Source: FEN-1099 sp964511015 (GTDB taxonomy: Bacteria; Lernaellota; Lernaellaia; Lernaellales; Lernaellaceae). From it: 64,000 nt of DNA. The stretch is from NCBI GenBank assembly GCA_964511015.1, contig CAZEDX010000009.1:1-64000 (forward strand). Direction: 5' to 3'. The notes under the pieces are model-generated. The model ran no database searches. It was not told where the DNA came from and worked only from the letters and a program-made list of their open reading frames with translations. Numbering within the stretch: position 1 is the first letter of the stretch; each line of letters opens with the position of its first letter. Made by a program: the position numbers and the translations under genes. This document shows positions 26,291 to 35,855 of the stretch, piece after piece.

Positions 26291-27322
26291 ATGGGTTTTT
26301 CCACAATTCGCTGGGACAGTGATGCGGTGGTGTTGATCGATCAGCGCCGCCTGCCGACCGAAGAGGTGTACGTGCGGCTGACTACGCCCGAGGCCGTGGC
26401 TCAGGCCATCAAAGATATGGTGGTGCGGGGCGCGCCGGCGATTGGTGACACCGCGGCCTACGGTTTGGCCTTGGGGGCGTTGCAGGCCACCGATGCCGAT
26501 CTCGATCGGCGCTGGAATGAGCTATGCACGATGTTCGCCCAGGCGCGGCCGACCGCGGTCAACCTGGGTTGGGCGGTGGAGCGCCTGCGTCGTGTCTACA
26601 CCGCGGTGCGGCCGCAAGGACCGGCGGCGGTGCGCGATGCGTTGCTGGCCGAGGCGCATCGCATTTGGCAAGAAGACGTTGACTCCTGCCGCGCCATGGG
26701 CGCCAACGGGGCGGCATTGGTTCCGGCCAAGTCACGCATACTGACCCACTGCAATGCCGGTGCGCTGGCCACCGGCGACTATGGCACGGCCCTCGGAGTG
26801 ATCCGGGCGGCTCATGAGCAGGGGAAGGTGGCTATGGTCTTTGCCGACGAGACCCGGCCGTTCTTGCAGGGCGCGCGCTTGACCGCATGGGAACTTCACG
26901 CCGACGGCATTCCGGTTACCCTGATTTCCGACAACATGAGCGGTCACCTGATGGCCCGCGGGGAAATCGACCTGGCCGTAACCGGTGCCGACCGAATTGC
27001 CGCCAATGGAGATACCGCAAATAAAATCGGCACTTACATGGTGGCGGCGCTATGCGCGCGGCACGGCTTGCCGTTCTACATCGCGGCGCCGCTGTCGACC
27101 ATCGACCTGGCCTGTCCCAACGGCGCACACATACCGATCGAGGAGCGGCCGGTGCGGGAAGTGACTCATGTGTTCGATCAGGTCCAGATTGCGCCGCGCG
27201 GTGTCGCCGTGCGCAATCCGGCCTTTGATGTAACACCGGCCGAATTGATTACCGCGATCATTACGGAAAAGGGCGTGGTACGCCCGCCGTTCGGGCCGGG
27301 ATTGGCGGCTTTGTTCAAGTAA
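26291..27322 (+). CDS. mtnA: S-methyl-5-thioribose-1-phosphate isomerase
   Basis: A 343-residue protein of the eIF2B-like MtnA family, which isomerises methylthioribose-1-phosphate in methionine salvage. Visible family features are RGAPAIGDTAAYG, the catalytic Cys154 in THCNAGALATGDYGTA and the catalytic Asp234 in VTGADRIAANGD, then NKIGTYMVA and GVAVRNPAFDVTPAELIT. AAAGGAG lies upstream. No other methionine-salvage gene is in the window. Confidence 0.95.
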   Translation: MGFSTIRWDSDAVVLIDQRRLPTEEVYVRLTTPEAVAQAIKDMVVRGAPAIGDTAAYGLALGALQATDADLDRRWNELCTMFAQARPTAVNLGWAVERLRRVYTAVRPQGPAAVRDALLAEAHRIWQEDVDSCRAMGANGAALVPAKSRILTHCNAGALATGDYGTALGVIRAAHEQGKVAMVFADETRPFLQGARLTAWELHADGIPVTLISDNMSGHLMARGEIDLAVTGADRIAANGDTANKIGTYMVAALCARHGLPFYIAAPLSTIDLACPNGAHIPIEERPVREVTHVFDQVQIAPRGVAVRNPAFDVTPAELITAIITEKGVVRPPFGPGLAALFK

Positions 27323-27340
27323 TGCAAGGAAAGCAGGCGT

Positions 27341-27369
27341 TTGCTTGCCACGCTCAGGCTGTGTAAAAT
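27341..27369 (+). promoter_or_regulatory. possible promoter of the receiver-DUF4388-J-TPR gene
   Basis: TTGCTT at 27341-27346 and TAAAAT at 27364-27369 are 17 bases apart, about 70 bases before the start at 27442. Confidence 0.45.
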
Positions 27370-27441
27370 CACCGCTCGGGTTATGGCGATACTTGCCACG
27401 TTTTCATTGTGGGCGAGGAATCCCTGACAGGGGGCAGATTC

Positions 27442-29658
27442 ATGCCGAAACGTATCCTGGTCGTGGATGACGACCGGAATATCGGACAAATTCTTCACGC
27501 GTCGTTCAGCTCCAAGGGCTACGAGACGATTGTTTCACGCAATGGCGAAGATGCAATCGTCAAATTCAGCGAAGTACAGCCGGATCTGGTGCTGCTGGAT
27601 GTGTTGTTGCCCAAGATGAACGGTTGGGAAGTGTGCCGGGCGCTCAAGGACACCGAGGCCGGCAAGCAGACCCCGATCATTCTCATGAGCGCGGTCTACA
27701 AGAACTACAAGATGCAGCAGGACGCCAAACAGAAGTACGGCGCCGACGACTTCATGGAAAAACCGTTCCAACTTTCGCGCCTGCTGGACAAGGTGACCTC
27801 GTTGCTCGGCCCAGGCGATCCGACGGCCGTGCCGGTCGAGGAAGAGGCCGCCTCTACGGCCGGTGAACCGGCGCGAGCGCAAATCAGCCTGGAAGGCGAA
27901 CTCAATCAGACGATGAGCTTCGCCGAGTTGTTGCACACCGTGTATGTGATGGGTCGCAGCGGCTACCTGTTGGTGCGCCGCAACGAGGCGGAAAAAGAAA
28001 TCGCGATCAAAGACGGCTACCCGGTCAGCGTGCGCACGACCGTCGAAGACGAGTACTTCGGCAACTTCCTGGTGCGCAAGCGCCGCATCACCTCCGAGCA
28101 GCGCGACGAATCCGTCGAGCGCATGCGCAAATCGAACCGCCTGCAGGGTACGATCCTGATCGAGATGGGCGTGCTCACACCGCACGAATTGGTTAAGTAC
28201 CTGCGCTTGCAGATGCGCGAAAAGATTTTCGACATCTTCAGTTGGGTCGACGGCATCTACAAGTTCACCGAAAACGAAGAGGTGCAAGGCGACATCACGA
28301 CGCTCGACATGAGCACCGCCAACGTGATCAATGAAGGCGTGCGTGACCACTACACCCTCGATCGGTTGCTGCCGCAGATCGACGAATGGCGCGACAAGTA
28401 CCTGCGCCCGGGCACTAACCTGCATTATCGGTTCCAGGACATCGAGCTGACCCCGCGCGAATCGGCGATGTTGCAGGAAATCGACGGCACGCGTTCGGTC
28501 GACGAACTGCTCGGCCTGGTCGATCTGGACACCACGCGCGCCTATCAGATCGTGTTCACGCTGGTCACCTGCGAGATGGTCGAACTCATCGACAAAGCGC
28601 TGGACCAGCCCGAAGCGATTATCGACATCAGCGAGGCGACCCCGCCGCCCAAGCCGATCGATCCGCCCAAGGCCGCGCCGAAAGCAGAACCTCGGCCGGT
28701 GCCGCCGCCTAAGCCCGAACCGAAACCGGAGCCCAGACCGGAACCCAAACCGGTGCCGCCACCGGTCGCCAAGGCGGCTGCGCCCGTCGAGCCGGAGCCG
28801 GAAGCCGAAGAAGAAGAGGCAGCGTTACCGGTGGGCGAAGAGGAAGAAGCGGAAATGCCGGAAGACGAGGCCGAACTGCGCCGGCGAGTGGCGGCGGTCT
28901 ACGACCGGGTGGTGCAAGGCACCTACTTCCAGGTGCTCGGCGTCAGCGACAATCCGACCGAGCACGAGGTGCGCACCAGCTACTACCGCATGGCAAAGGA
29001 ATTCCACCCCGACCGGTTTTTCGGCAAAGCCAGCGCCGACGTGAAGGCCAAGGTCGAGGAAATCTTCCGCCAGGCCGCCAAGGCCTACGACGCGCTGAAT
29101 ACGCAGGAAAAGATTCTGCAGTACAAGAACAAGGTCGAGTCGAAAGACGAAGCGCCTAAGACCGATGTGCGCATCGAGGGCGTGAAGAAGATCATTGTCG
29201 CCGAACAGCATTTCCAGAACGGCAAGCAGTACCTCAAGGAAAAGCGCTTCGCACGCGCGGCGGCCGAATTCAAATCGGCGATGGAAGTCAGCGGCAGCGA
29301 AGCCGAGTACGTGGCTTACTACGGCTGGGCGCTGTACAACATTCCCTACGAGAAAGACATCAGCGAAGAAGACAAGAAACTGTTCGCCGGCGAATCCGCC
29401 GCGGATCTGCAGTTCAACGGCCGCGAGGCGCTCAACCGCGCCATCCAGTTCAACCCCCGTTCCGAGCGGGCGTACCTGTTCCTGGGCGCCATCTACAAAC
29501 GGCAGGGGTTGAAGGAATTCGCGGAGAAGCAGTACGAAAAGGCGCTGATCTGCAACCCGAACTGCATCGAAGCGTTGCGCGAACTGCGCTTGATCAAACT
29601 CGAAGAACAGAAGAAAGACCGCAAAAAGTCCTTTTTCGACCGTTTGCTGGGAAGATAG
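27442..29658 (+). CDS. receiver-DUF4388(PATAN)-J-domain-TPR signalling protein (paralogue with intact motifs)
   Basis: A 738-residue protein. Receiver domain at about 1-122: acidic DDD at 9-11, phospho-acceptor Asp53 (LLDVLLP), Ser83 and Lys107 (EKPF), all intact. DUF4388/PATAN-like region at about 148-275 (LEGELNQTMSFAELLHTVYV). A Pro/Glu-rich linker at about 400-480 has many PKP and PEP units. J domain at about 493-560 has the DnaK-activating HPD (FHPDRFFG) intact. TPR-like repeats at about 586-735. There is no DNA-binding output, so it probably signals through protein contacts. Three relatives form an operon at 46.7-53.5 kb. Confidence 0.88.
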   Translation: MPKRILVVDDDRNIGQILHASFSSKGYETIVSRNGEDAIVKFSEVQPDLVLLDVLLPKMNGWEVCRALKDTEAGKQTPIILMSAVYKNYKMQQDAKQKYGADDFMEKPFQLSRLLDKVTSLLGPGDPTAVPVEEEAASTAGEPARAQISLEGELNQTMSFAELLHTVYVMGRSGYLLVRRNEAEKEIAIKDGYPVSVRTTVEDEYFGNFLVRKRRITSEQRDESVERMRKSNRLQGTILIEMGVLTPHELVKYLRLQMREKIFDIFSWVDGIYKFTENEEVQGDITTLDMSTANVINEGVRDHYTLDRLLPQIDEWRDKYLRPGTNLHYRFQDIELTPRESAMLQEIDGTRSVDELLGLVDLDTTRAYQIVFTLVTCEMVELIDKALDQPEAIIDISEATPPPKPIDPPKAAPKAEPRPVPPPKPEPKPEPRPEPKPVPPPVAKAAAPVEPEPEAEEEEAALPVGEEEEAEMPEDEAELRRRVAAVYDRVVQGTYFQVLGVSDNPTEHEVRTSYYRMAKEFHPDRFFGKASADVKAKVEEIFRQAAKAYDALNTQEKILQYKNKVESKDEAPKTDVRIEGVKKIIVAEQHFQNGKQYLKEKRFARAAAEFKSAMEVSGSEAEYVAYYGWALYNIPYEKDISEEDKKLFAGESAADLQFNGREALNRAIQFNPRSERAYLFLGAIYKRQGLKEFAEKQYEKALICNPNCIEALRELRLIKLEEQKKDRKKSFFDRLLGR

Positions 29659-29691
29659 GCCGGAACCTTTTGTGAAACGAGGCCCGCACCT

Positions 29692-30285
29692 ATGCTGGAA
29701 AAGCTGAATCCGTTACTCGTCAAGCTCCAGCCCCTGGAGCCGTTGCTGCTGATCGTGGGAATCCTCGTCATTATCGCGTTGCTCGTCGTCGCCATCGTGC
29801 GGCAGCGGCGCGCGGCCCAGGTCATCAACGTGGTCACCGCCAACTTCGCCAACCTGCGCACCAAGCTCGATGAATCCGTTACCCGCCAGAAGTCTCAACT
29901 CGAGGAAGGGCTGGCGTCGGTGCGCAAGCAACTGCAACAGGTCATCGAAGGACAGCAGCGCGAAGCCACCGACTCGGGCGACGTGCGCCGCCGGCTGGAA
30001 GATCTCGGCAACGCCGTGCGCGACTCCGTGTATCAAGTGCAGGAAAGCGTATCCTCTGCCGGACAGAACGACAGCTTGCGGCAGGCGGTCGGCGAATTGC
30101 GTGCGAGGATGGAAGAGCTGATTGAGGAACTGTCCTGGACGAACAACTGGTTCGTCGATCTCAAAGCGCTGGAAAACGCCGTGATCAACCTCGTCGGTCC
30201 GGCCAAGATGCGTAAGCTGATCGACAAGGAACGGTCGATTTCCCAGGCGGCGGGCGAGGAATTCATCAAGAAGAGCGGCCTGTAG
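29692..30285 (+). CDS. single-pass membrane coiled-coil protein
   Basis: A 197-residue protein with one N-terminal transmembrane segment (residues about 17-37, LLLIVGILVIIALLVVAIV) followed by a Gln/Glu/Arg-rich coiled coil to about residue 135 (for example VTRQKSQLEEGLASVRKQLQ). A short globular end contains ALENAVINLVGPAKMRKLID. It follows the receiver-J-TPR gene by 33 bases on the same strand and could be a membrane partner for it. The family is unknown. Confidence 0.75.
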   Translation: MLEKLNPLLVKLQPLEPLLLIVGILVIIALLVVAIVRQRRAAQVINVVTANFANLRTKLDESVTRQKSQLEEGLASVRKQLQQVIEGQQREATDSGDVRRRLEDLGNAVRDSVYQVQESVSSAGQNDSLRQAVGELRARMEELIEELSWTNNWFVDLKALENAVINLVGPAKMRKLIDKERSISQAAGEEFIKKSGL

Positions 30286-30303
30286 CCCGCGGTTCACTCC
30301 CTC

Positions 30304-31914
30304 TTATTGCGCCCGGCGAAACACCCGTAGATCCGATTGCGGGGCCGCGGAGTCTTGCACGTAGTGCGCTTGCACCCACGTTTCCAGCTCGCGGAACGGG
30401 CAGAAGGGCGCGCACTCGACCGGCGGGAAAACGACGAACCGCGGCGGCCGGGCTTCGAGATCGGCCAGCAGCGTGCGCCGGCTGCGCTGAACCTGCTCGT
30501 CCTCCGTCGCGTGCCAGCCGCCGAACTTGTACGGCAGATTCGCCGCGACTTCGAAGTACATGTAGTGCTTGGTCGGCGCGCGCCGCTGCGCCCAGAAGTA
30601 GATTTGCGGCGCGTACGGCCACACGTACAGGCCGTCGGCAGGCCGGGTGACGGATTTGATATAGCGGCCGATCCACTGCAGGCTTTCGTCGCGCTCGCGA
30701 TTGCCGAGGTTGTTGTCGTCGTAGGTGTAGACGGCGACCAGCTCGTAGCGCGCCATGCGCTCCCCGCGGAAATACGACTGCGCCATCAGCGCCGATTGAA
30801 TCAGTTCGAAGCGCACGGCCGTCAGCGCCGCCCCGATAGCAACCACGTAGATCGCCCAGCGCCAGCGGCGCGGAGCCAGCAGTTCTTCCGCCCGGCCGAA
30901 GGCGTAGCCGGCGGCCAGGGCGAGCGGCGCCGAGAGGATGATCATGTAGTGCTTGAAGAACCGCGAGCCAGCCACGATTGCGACAACGGCGGCGGCGAGA
31001 TAAAGCAAATGCCGACCGAAGCCGCGCCGTCCTTCGGGATAGGCGAAGTACAGCAACGTGCCGACCAATACCGACAGCCACGCCGGCCAGGCTCGCGGCA
31101 GGTGTTCGCCGAGGCGTTTGCCGAGCATGTCGGCGGCTTCGCTGAAGTTGCTGGCGCCCAAGTAGTTGGTGAGGCGGCCGGGGTGAAGGTCGTGCAGCAT
31201 CGTGTCCAGCCCGCCGCGCGCGGCCCACACCGCGCCGACCGCCAGCAACGGCAAGACGAACCCCAGCGCCAACCAAGCCGACTCGCGTGCGAAGGCCATC
31301 ATGCTGTTGCGACGCAGCGCCGGCAGCCAGAGCGCGGCAACGGCGACGAACAGAAGCGCCTGCTGCTTCATCAACAACGCGATGCCGAGCATTGCGCCGC
31401 CCAACACGATGGGCCAAAGGCGCGGACGTTCTTGTGTGGCGGACACCAAGGTCAAGCCAAACGCTACGAAAAAGCTCATCCATGATTCGTAGTTGGGGCA
31501 GTTGGCCGCCGACGGGATCACGCCCGCGAGCAGCGCATAGAAAAAGGCGGTGGCCACGGCGGCGGCCGGTCCGGCGGACTGCCAGGCCAGGCGCGCCAGG
31601 CACAGCAACACCAACAGGTGCAGGAACGCGGCCAGGAAATAGATGGGCGTCAGCCGCTGGCCGAATAGCCGGAAGCACGCCGCGAAGACTAGATAGGCGC
31701 CCGGCGGTTTGGTTTCCACACAGTGTTCATAAATCGTGCCGCCGGCAAGCAGGTCGTTGGCGCCGTAGGAGATGCCGGCGAGGTCCGGATCGCAGAAGTC
31801 GTTGGTGTAGCTCGGCACGCGCATGTACAACAACAGCGCGCCGGCCAGAATCAACAGGCCGGCCACCAACCAACGAGTGTGTCGAGAGGATTCCACCAAA
31901 GAGATGATCGGCAA
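30304..31914 (-). CDS. GT39/ArnT-like membrane glycosyltransferase
   Basis: A 536-residue polytopic protein with about 11-12 hydrophobic segments. The first periplasmic loop has FCDPDLAG (acidic residues 42 and 44), and KPPGAY follows near residue 68, as in dolichyl-phosphate-mannose and ArnT-like GT-C enzymes. The C-terminal ~150 residues form a soluble domain. It likely transfers a sugar from a polyprenyl phosphate donor in the envelope. The TTG start lacks a clear ribosome site; a GTG six codons later is an alternative. It ends 18 bases from the convergent coiled-coil gene. Confidence 0.78.
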   Translation of the reverse strand: MPIISLVESSRHTRWLVAGLLILAGALLLYMRVPSYTNDFCDPDLAGISYGANDLLAGGTIYEHCVETKPPGAYLVFAACFRLFGQRLTPIYFLAAFLHLLVLLCLARLAWQSAGPAAAVATAFFYALLAGVIPSAANCPNYESWMSFFVAFGLTLVSATQERPRLWPIVLGGAMLGIALLMKQQALLFVAVAALWLPALRRNSMMAFARESAWLALGFVLPLLAVGAVWAARGGLDTMLHDLHPGRLTNYLGASNFSEAADMLGKRLGEHLPRAWPAWLSVLVGTLLYFAYPEGRRGFGRHLLYLAAAVVAIVAGSRFFKHYMIILSAPLALAAGYAFGRAEELLAPRRWRWAIYVVAIGAALTAVRFELIQSALMAQSYFRGERMARYELVAVYTYDDNNLGNRERDESLQWIGRYIKSVTRPADGLYVWPYAPQIYFWAQRRAPTKHYMYFEVAANLPYKFGGWHATEDEQVQRSRRTLLADLEARPPRFVVFPPVECAPFCPFRELETWVQAHYVQDSAAPQSDLRVFRRAQ

Positions 31915-31940
31915 CGAAGGCGGTGGCTGTCAACCGGCGG

Positions 31941-33341
31941 TCAGTCGGACCGGTGCAGCAGCGAAGCGACGCGGTTGACGAAATCGCGCAACACCGCCGG
32001 CGACCAGAGATCGCGCACCAACGAGGCGATCCGCCAGGGCCGGCCGAAGTAGAAAGAGATCGTCGCCCAGATTTGCCACCGCTTGAGCGCTGAAATGGAC
32101 ACATCGCGCAAAGGCAGGCTCGGCCGGTCGTAGCGGAACGTTTCCCACGAGCCGACCGGCAGCCGGTTTTCGCGCCGCAACTGCTCGGTGGCCGGCGCGC
32201 CGGGCAACGGCGTGAAGAGGAAGAACTGGGCATGGTGCGCCGGGCTGCGGCGGGCGAAACGCACCGTCGCCTCGAGGTCGGCGCGTTCTTCCGCCGGGTA
32301 ACCGAGAATGTAGTACGAGTTGATGCGCAAGCGCGTGACCCGGCGAACCAACTTCATTTTGTCCGCCATCACGGCCAGATCGGTGGCCTTTTGCATGTGG
32401 GCCAGAACGCGCAGACTGCCCGACTCGACCGCCATCGACGCCGCGAAGCAGCCGGCTCGTTCCATCAAGCGCAGCAATGGTTCGTCGAGGCTGTCGATGC
32501 GCAGCCCGGTGGCCAGGCAGTCCCACCGCACCGGCAGTTGCCGCGACAGCAGCGCGTGACAGAAGCGCTCGACGTGCCGCCGGTTGAGCGAGAAATTGTC
32601 GTCGGTGACCGCGAACACGCGCACGCCATGCGCACGGTGCAACTGCTCCATTTCGTCCACGGCTTTTTCGGCGGAACGGAAACGCAGCTTGCGGCCGGTG
32701 ATCAGCCGGCCGGCGCAATACGTGCAATCGAACGGACAGCCGCGCGAGGTGAGCAAAGGCAAGTGCGGCACCTTGCGAATCGGCGTGGGCCGCGCGAGAT
32801 AGCCCGGCACCGGGACCGAATTCCACAACGGTTGATCTAGCGTGTCGAGGTCATCGACAAACGCGCACGGGTTGACACGCGGCCCGGAGTCGTCGCGCCA
32901 GATCAGGCCGGGCGCCAGCTCCAGGGACGGCGAAGCCCGGTCCAGTTCGCGCGCCAGAATCGGCAACCCCAACTCGCCTTCGCCCGCCAGGCCGAAATCT
33001 GTCTCCGGAATGTCGTTCCACAGCGATGACAGCACGCCGGATGGGTGCGGTCCGCCGACGATGGCACGGGCGAGCGGATTGCGGCGTTTGATCTCGCCGA
33101 TCGCCGCGCGGACGGCGGTGATGCCCAGCGAGAACAGTTTGAAGCCGACCAGCACCGGGCCGTCGCCAACCAGATCGAGCCCAATGGCGCGGTCCGGGTC
33201 GGTTTCCAGCCAACCGTCGCGCACGTCGACGCGGACCCCGGCGCTGTCCAACGCGCGGGCCAGATAGAGCAGGCCGAGGTCCGGCACCACCGGAAAACCC
33301 TTCGGCCCGCTGACAGGCGGACGGATCAACACAACTCGCAT
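31941..33341 (-). CDS. B12-binding-type radical SAM protein
   Basis: From MRVVLIRPPVSG the protein is 466 residues; an ATG five codons upstream is also possible. Residues 1-150 form a cobalamin-binding-like Rossmann domain (VVPDLGLLYLARALDSAGV, AIVGGPHPSG). The radical SAM core follows with SRGCPFDCTYC, the cluster cysteines being 202, 206 and 209, and then FAVTDDNFSLNRRH and YYILGYPAEERADLEATVRF. Such enzymes do methylations or rearrangements in lipid, sugar or cofactor pathways; no substrate can be named. It is 26 bases upstream of the membrane glycosyltransferase, so they may be co-transcribed. Confidence 0.85.
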   Translation of the reverse strand: MRVVLIRPPVSGPKGFPVVPDLGLLYLARALDSAGVRVDVRDGWLETDPDRAIGLDLVGDGPVLVGFKLFSLGITAVRAAIGEIKRRNPLARAIVGGPHPSGVLSSLWNDIPETDFGLAGEGELGLPILARELDRASPSLELAPGLIWRDDSGPRVNPCAFVDDLDTLDQPLWNSVPVPGYLARPTPIRKVPHLPLLTSRGCPFDCTYCAGRLITGRKLRFRSAEKAVDEMEQLHRAHGVRVFAVTDDNFSLNRRHVERFCHALLSRQLPVRWDCLATGLRIDSLDEPLLRLMERAGCFAASMAVESGSLRVLAHMQKATDLAVMADKMKLVRRVTRLRINSYYILGYPAEERADLEATVRFARRSPAHHAQFFLFTPLPGAPATEQLRRENRLPVGSWETFRYDRPSLPLRDVSISALKRWQIWATISFYFGRPWRIASLVRDLWSPAVLRDFVNRVASLLHRSD

Positions 33342-33389
33342 GGCGGTATCATACATGAGAACGGGTAACGGCGTAGAGGCGGGCCGGCG

Positions 33390-35708
33390 TCAGAAATCGA
33401 TTGTGACCCGGGCCGCTTCGTGGGCCCAGATGCGCAGCACGCCGCCGCGCAACGACCAATGGACATTACCGTCGCTGGTGATGTTCGGCATTTGACGGCA
33501 ATACGTGGCAACGAAATTGCCGTTGGCCGGCAGATCAAAATTCCAGGTGTCGCCATCCCAATCGACCCACACGCGATCGGGGCCGATGAACCACGGCCGT
33601 TGTTCGCCGAGCACGAGGTAGTGCCCGCCATCGGCGTAGGCGAAGCCGGCGTCGGCATTGGCGTCGGTCGACAGCAGCAAGGTGGTCATGTTGGTGTGGA
33701 CTTCCGCCATGCCGGTCTCGGCGGCGGTGAACTCGAGTGAAGTCGCCGCCGGTTGCGCCAGCACGAACAACGGATCGTCGCTTTCGATGTGCGCCGCCGC
33801 GAGGCCGGTGCGGTCGAGCCACGTTATCGTGCGGGGCGTTTCGTCGGCCGTCAATGAATAAGGCAGGGCCACGCTGATGAGCCGGGCATGCGCTGCCTTC
33901 GTCGCCGTGCGGACATCCAACGACGTGTGCTGTTCCTGCACGTTCCAGGTAAAGCCGTGCACGTTGACGACGGTGTCCAGCTCCACTGTGCCGGTGCTGG
34001 CCGCGACATGAACGTCCACCCCGGCGTTGTTGCGCACCCACCTGCCGCCATCGTCGAGCAATGTAAACGGATAGCCCGAATCGCCGCCCGCCTGGCCGTG
34101 CCACAGCACGCCGAAAGTGCGGGCCGTGTCGGCGACCAGGTCGTCGACCACCACCAGGTAGTCGTGCTCCGGAAAAAAGACCACGCGGTCGATATCCGCC
34201 TGGCCGTAGGAGCTGACGCCGCGCACGAAGGGGGCCGATTCATTGGCCAGTCCGTCGATCAGTGTGGCATCGACCCCGCCCATCTGGGTGATCGCGCTGG
34301 GCGCGGGCGGACCACCGCCGTCGACCGTCGGCAGGTTGTGATGCACGCCGAGCCGAACAGCCTGATGGTCTTCCCATCGGATGTAGCCGGGGTCGATCAG
34401 CAGATACTCCCCACGCGCATACAGCGACACGGAAAGATTGTCGGCGTGTTCGTGACCGCCGCCGGAAGTGCGCGGCTGGCCTTCTTCGGCTAGAAACATC
34501 ATCCAGGAAGCGGCGGCATCCCAACCGGAACGGAAGATGGCCTCGCCGTCGCCGGGCATGATGAAATCCGTCTGGTCCGGCGCTTCGAGAGGCACGGAGT
34601 CATCGTAGAAAGCAATGAGTTCGATATTGAGGTCGGAACAGTGGTTGGCGAACAGCGGCTCGCGTTCGTTGGTCACCCAATCCCAAGCGAGCAGGCCGTC
34701 TTGCCACGGGCCGACCAACAGACCGTTGAAGAAGCCTTCGATGTTCGCGTCGTCGATCGGCGCGTAGCCGCCGTCGGGCATACGAATGCGCACGTACCAT
34801 TGGCTCATGGCCAGCAGCGCCGGGTTGTCGAGGGGATTCTGAACTTCGATTTCGCTCCACGAGCAGTTGGGGCCGACCAGGCAGAAATCGCGCTTCAGCA
34901 GGGTTTCGTCGGTGCCGACCAGGCGGTCGTAGGCCAGGAACATCGGCAGGTGTTGCACGGCGCTGTAGGTGCCGTAGTAAGGGCCTTCGCCGTCGGCGCC
35001 GTCGGGCGTCAGCATGTAGTCGAACAGCTTGGTCACGGTTTCGGTGACGCCCAGGTTGAACCACTTGTTGGCGTCGTTGTGCTGATTGATGGTCATGGCT
35101 GCGATGGCCAGCGCGGCATTGATCTTGGTGGAGTGGTTGTTGCGCGAGAACGCCTGCCAGAAGGCGAACTGGTCGAAGTAGTCGGCGTACAGGTTGGAGA
35201 CGAGTTGGCCGAGCAATGCGGCGATGCCGTCCAGCCGCGTCTGATCGACCAGGCCGGTGCCGGCCAGAATGTCATACGCCTGACTATAGGCCATGATCGC
35301 TTCGGCAATGTGGATATCGTCTTGCAACGGAATCAGCAGCGAACCGAAGTCGACCGCCATCACTTCGAGTATGTCCGCCGCCTTGTCGGCCGCGGCCGAA
35401 TCGTTGTCGATCCAAGCCACGAAGGCGGCGCTTTTAGCGATGTTGGCATTGCCGTACTCGCGGCCGGCGTTGTACGGATCGGGGATCGTGGGGCTGTAGC
35501 CGGCGTTGGCCAGGTTGCGCACGCGTTGCATGAGCGTGGTGTACGGGGCGCGCATAATGCGAGTCTGCAACTCGGGCAGATCGCCCGGCCCGAAGATCAG
35601 CCGCGGGTAGGTGGTGATTTCCGGGTGCCACGGGCCGGTCGGCGGACCGGCGGCCCACGCCGTGGTCGAAATCAGTACAACCAGCAACAACAGCCAACTA
35701 GTTTTCAT
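33390..35708 (-). CDS. secreted heparinase II/III-like protein
   Basis: The ATG at MKTSWLLLLVVLI gives 772 residues with a signal peptide ending near AWAAG. The first ~330 residues are helical, with repeated features of an (alpha/alpha) toroid (MAYSQAYDILAGTGLV, FSRNNHSTKINAALAIAAM). The second half is beta-rich and has GGGHEHADNLSVSLYARGEY, the His/Asn/Tyr-bearing motif of heparinase II/III and related lyases. The gene probably encodes an exported acidic-polysaccharide lyase. It faces away from a second radical SAM gene. Confidence 0.82.
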   Translation of the reverse strand: MKTSWLLLLVVLISTTAWAAGPPTGPWHPEITTYPRLIFGPGDLPELQTRIMRAPYTTLMQRVRNLANAGYSPTIPDPYNAGREYGNANIAKSAAFVAWIDNDSAAADKAADILEVMAVDFGSLLIPLQDDIHIAEAIMAYSQAYDILAGTGLVDQTRLDGIAALLGQLVSNLYADYFDQFAFWQAFSRNNHSTKINAALAIAAMTINQHNDANKWFNLGVTETVTKLFDYMLTPDGADGEGPYYGTYSAVQHLPMFLAYDRLVGTDETLLKRDFCLVGPNCSWSEIEVQNPLDNPALLAMSQWYVRIRMPDGGYAPIDDANIEGFFNGLLVGPWQDGLLAWDWVTNEREPLFANHCSDLNIELIAFYDDSVPLEAPDQTDFIMPGDGEAIFRSGWDAAASWMMFLAEEGQPRTSGGGHEHADNLSVSLYARGEYLLIDPGYIRWEDHQAVRLGVHHNLPTVDGGGPPAPSAITQMGGVDATLIDGLANESAPFVRGVSSYGQADIDRVVFFPEHDYLVVVDDLVADTARTFGVLWHGQAGGDSGYPFTLLDDGGRWVRNNAGVDVHVAASTGTVELDTVVNVHGFTWNVQEQHTSLDVRTATKAAHARLISVALPYSLTADETPRTITWLDRTGLAAAHIESDDPLFVLAQPAATSLEFTAAETGMAEVHTNMTTLLLSTDANADAGFAYADGGHYLVLGEQRPWFIGPDRVWVDWDGDTWNFDLPANGNFVATYCRQMPNITSDGNVHWSLRGGVLRIWAHEAARVTIDF

Positions 35709-35855
35709 GGTTGCGCCTCGTGGGGATCGAATCATCCAAGGCGAGCTTAGCGAAAAACGGCGGCGGATGCCACAAGTACAGCCGCCGGTGCGCCGCTTGT
35801 CACCTCGCCGCCGGGACACCATAATTGCGCCTCCGAGGCCACCCGAGGAGGCGAC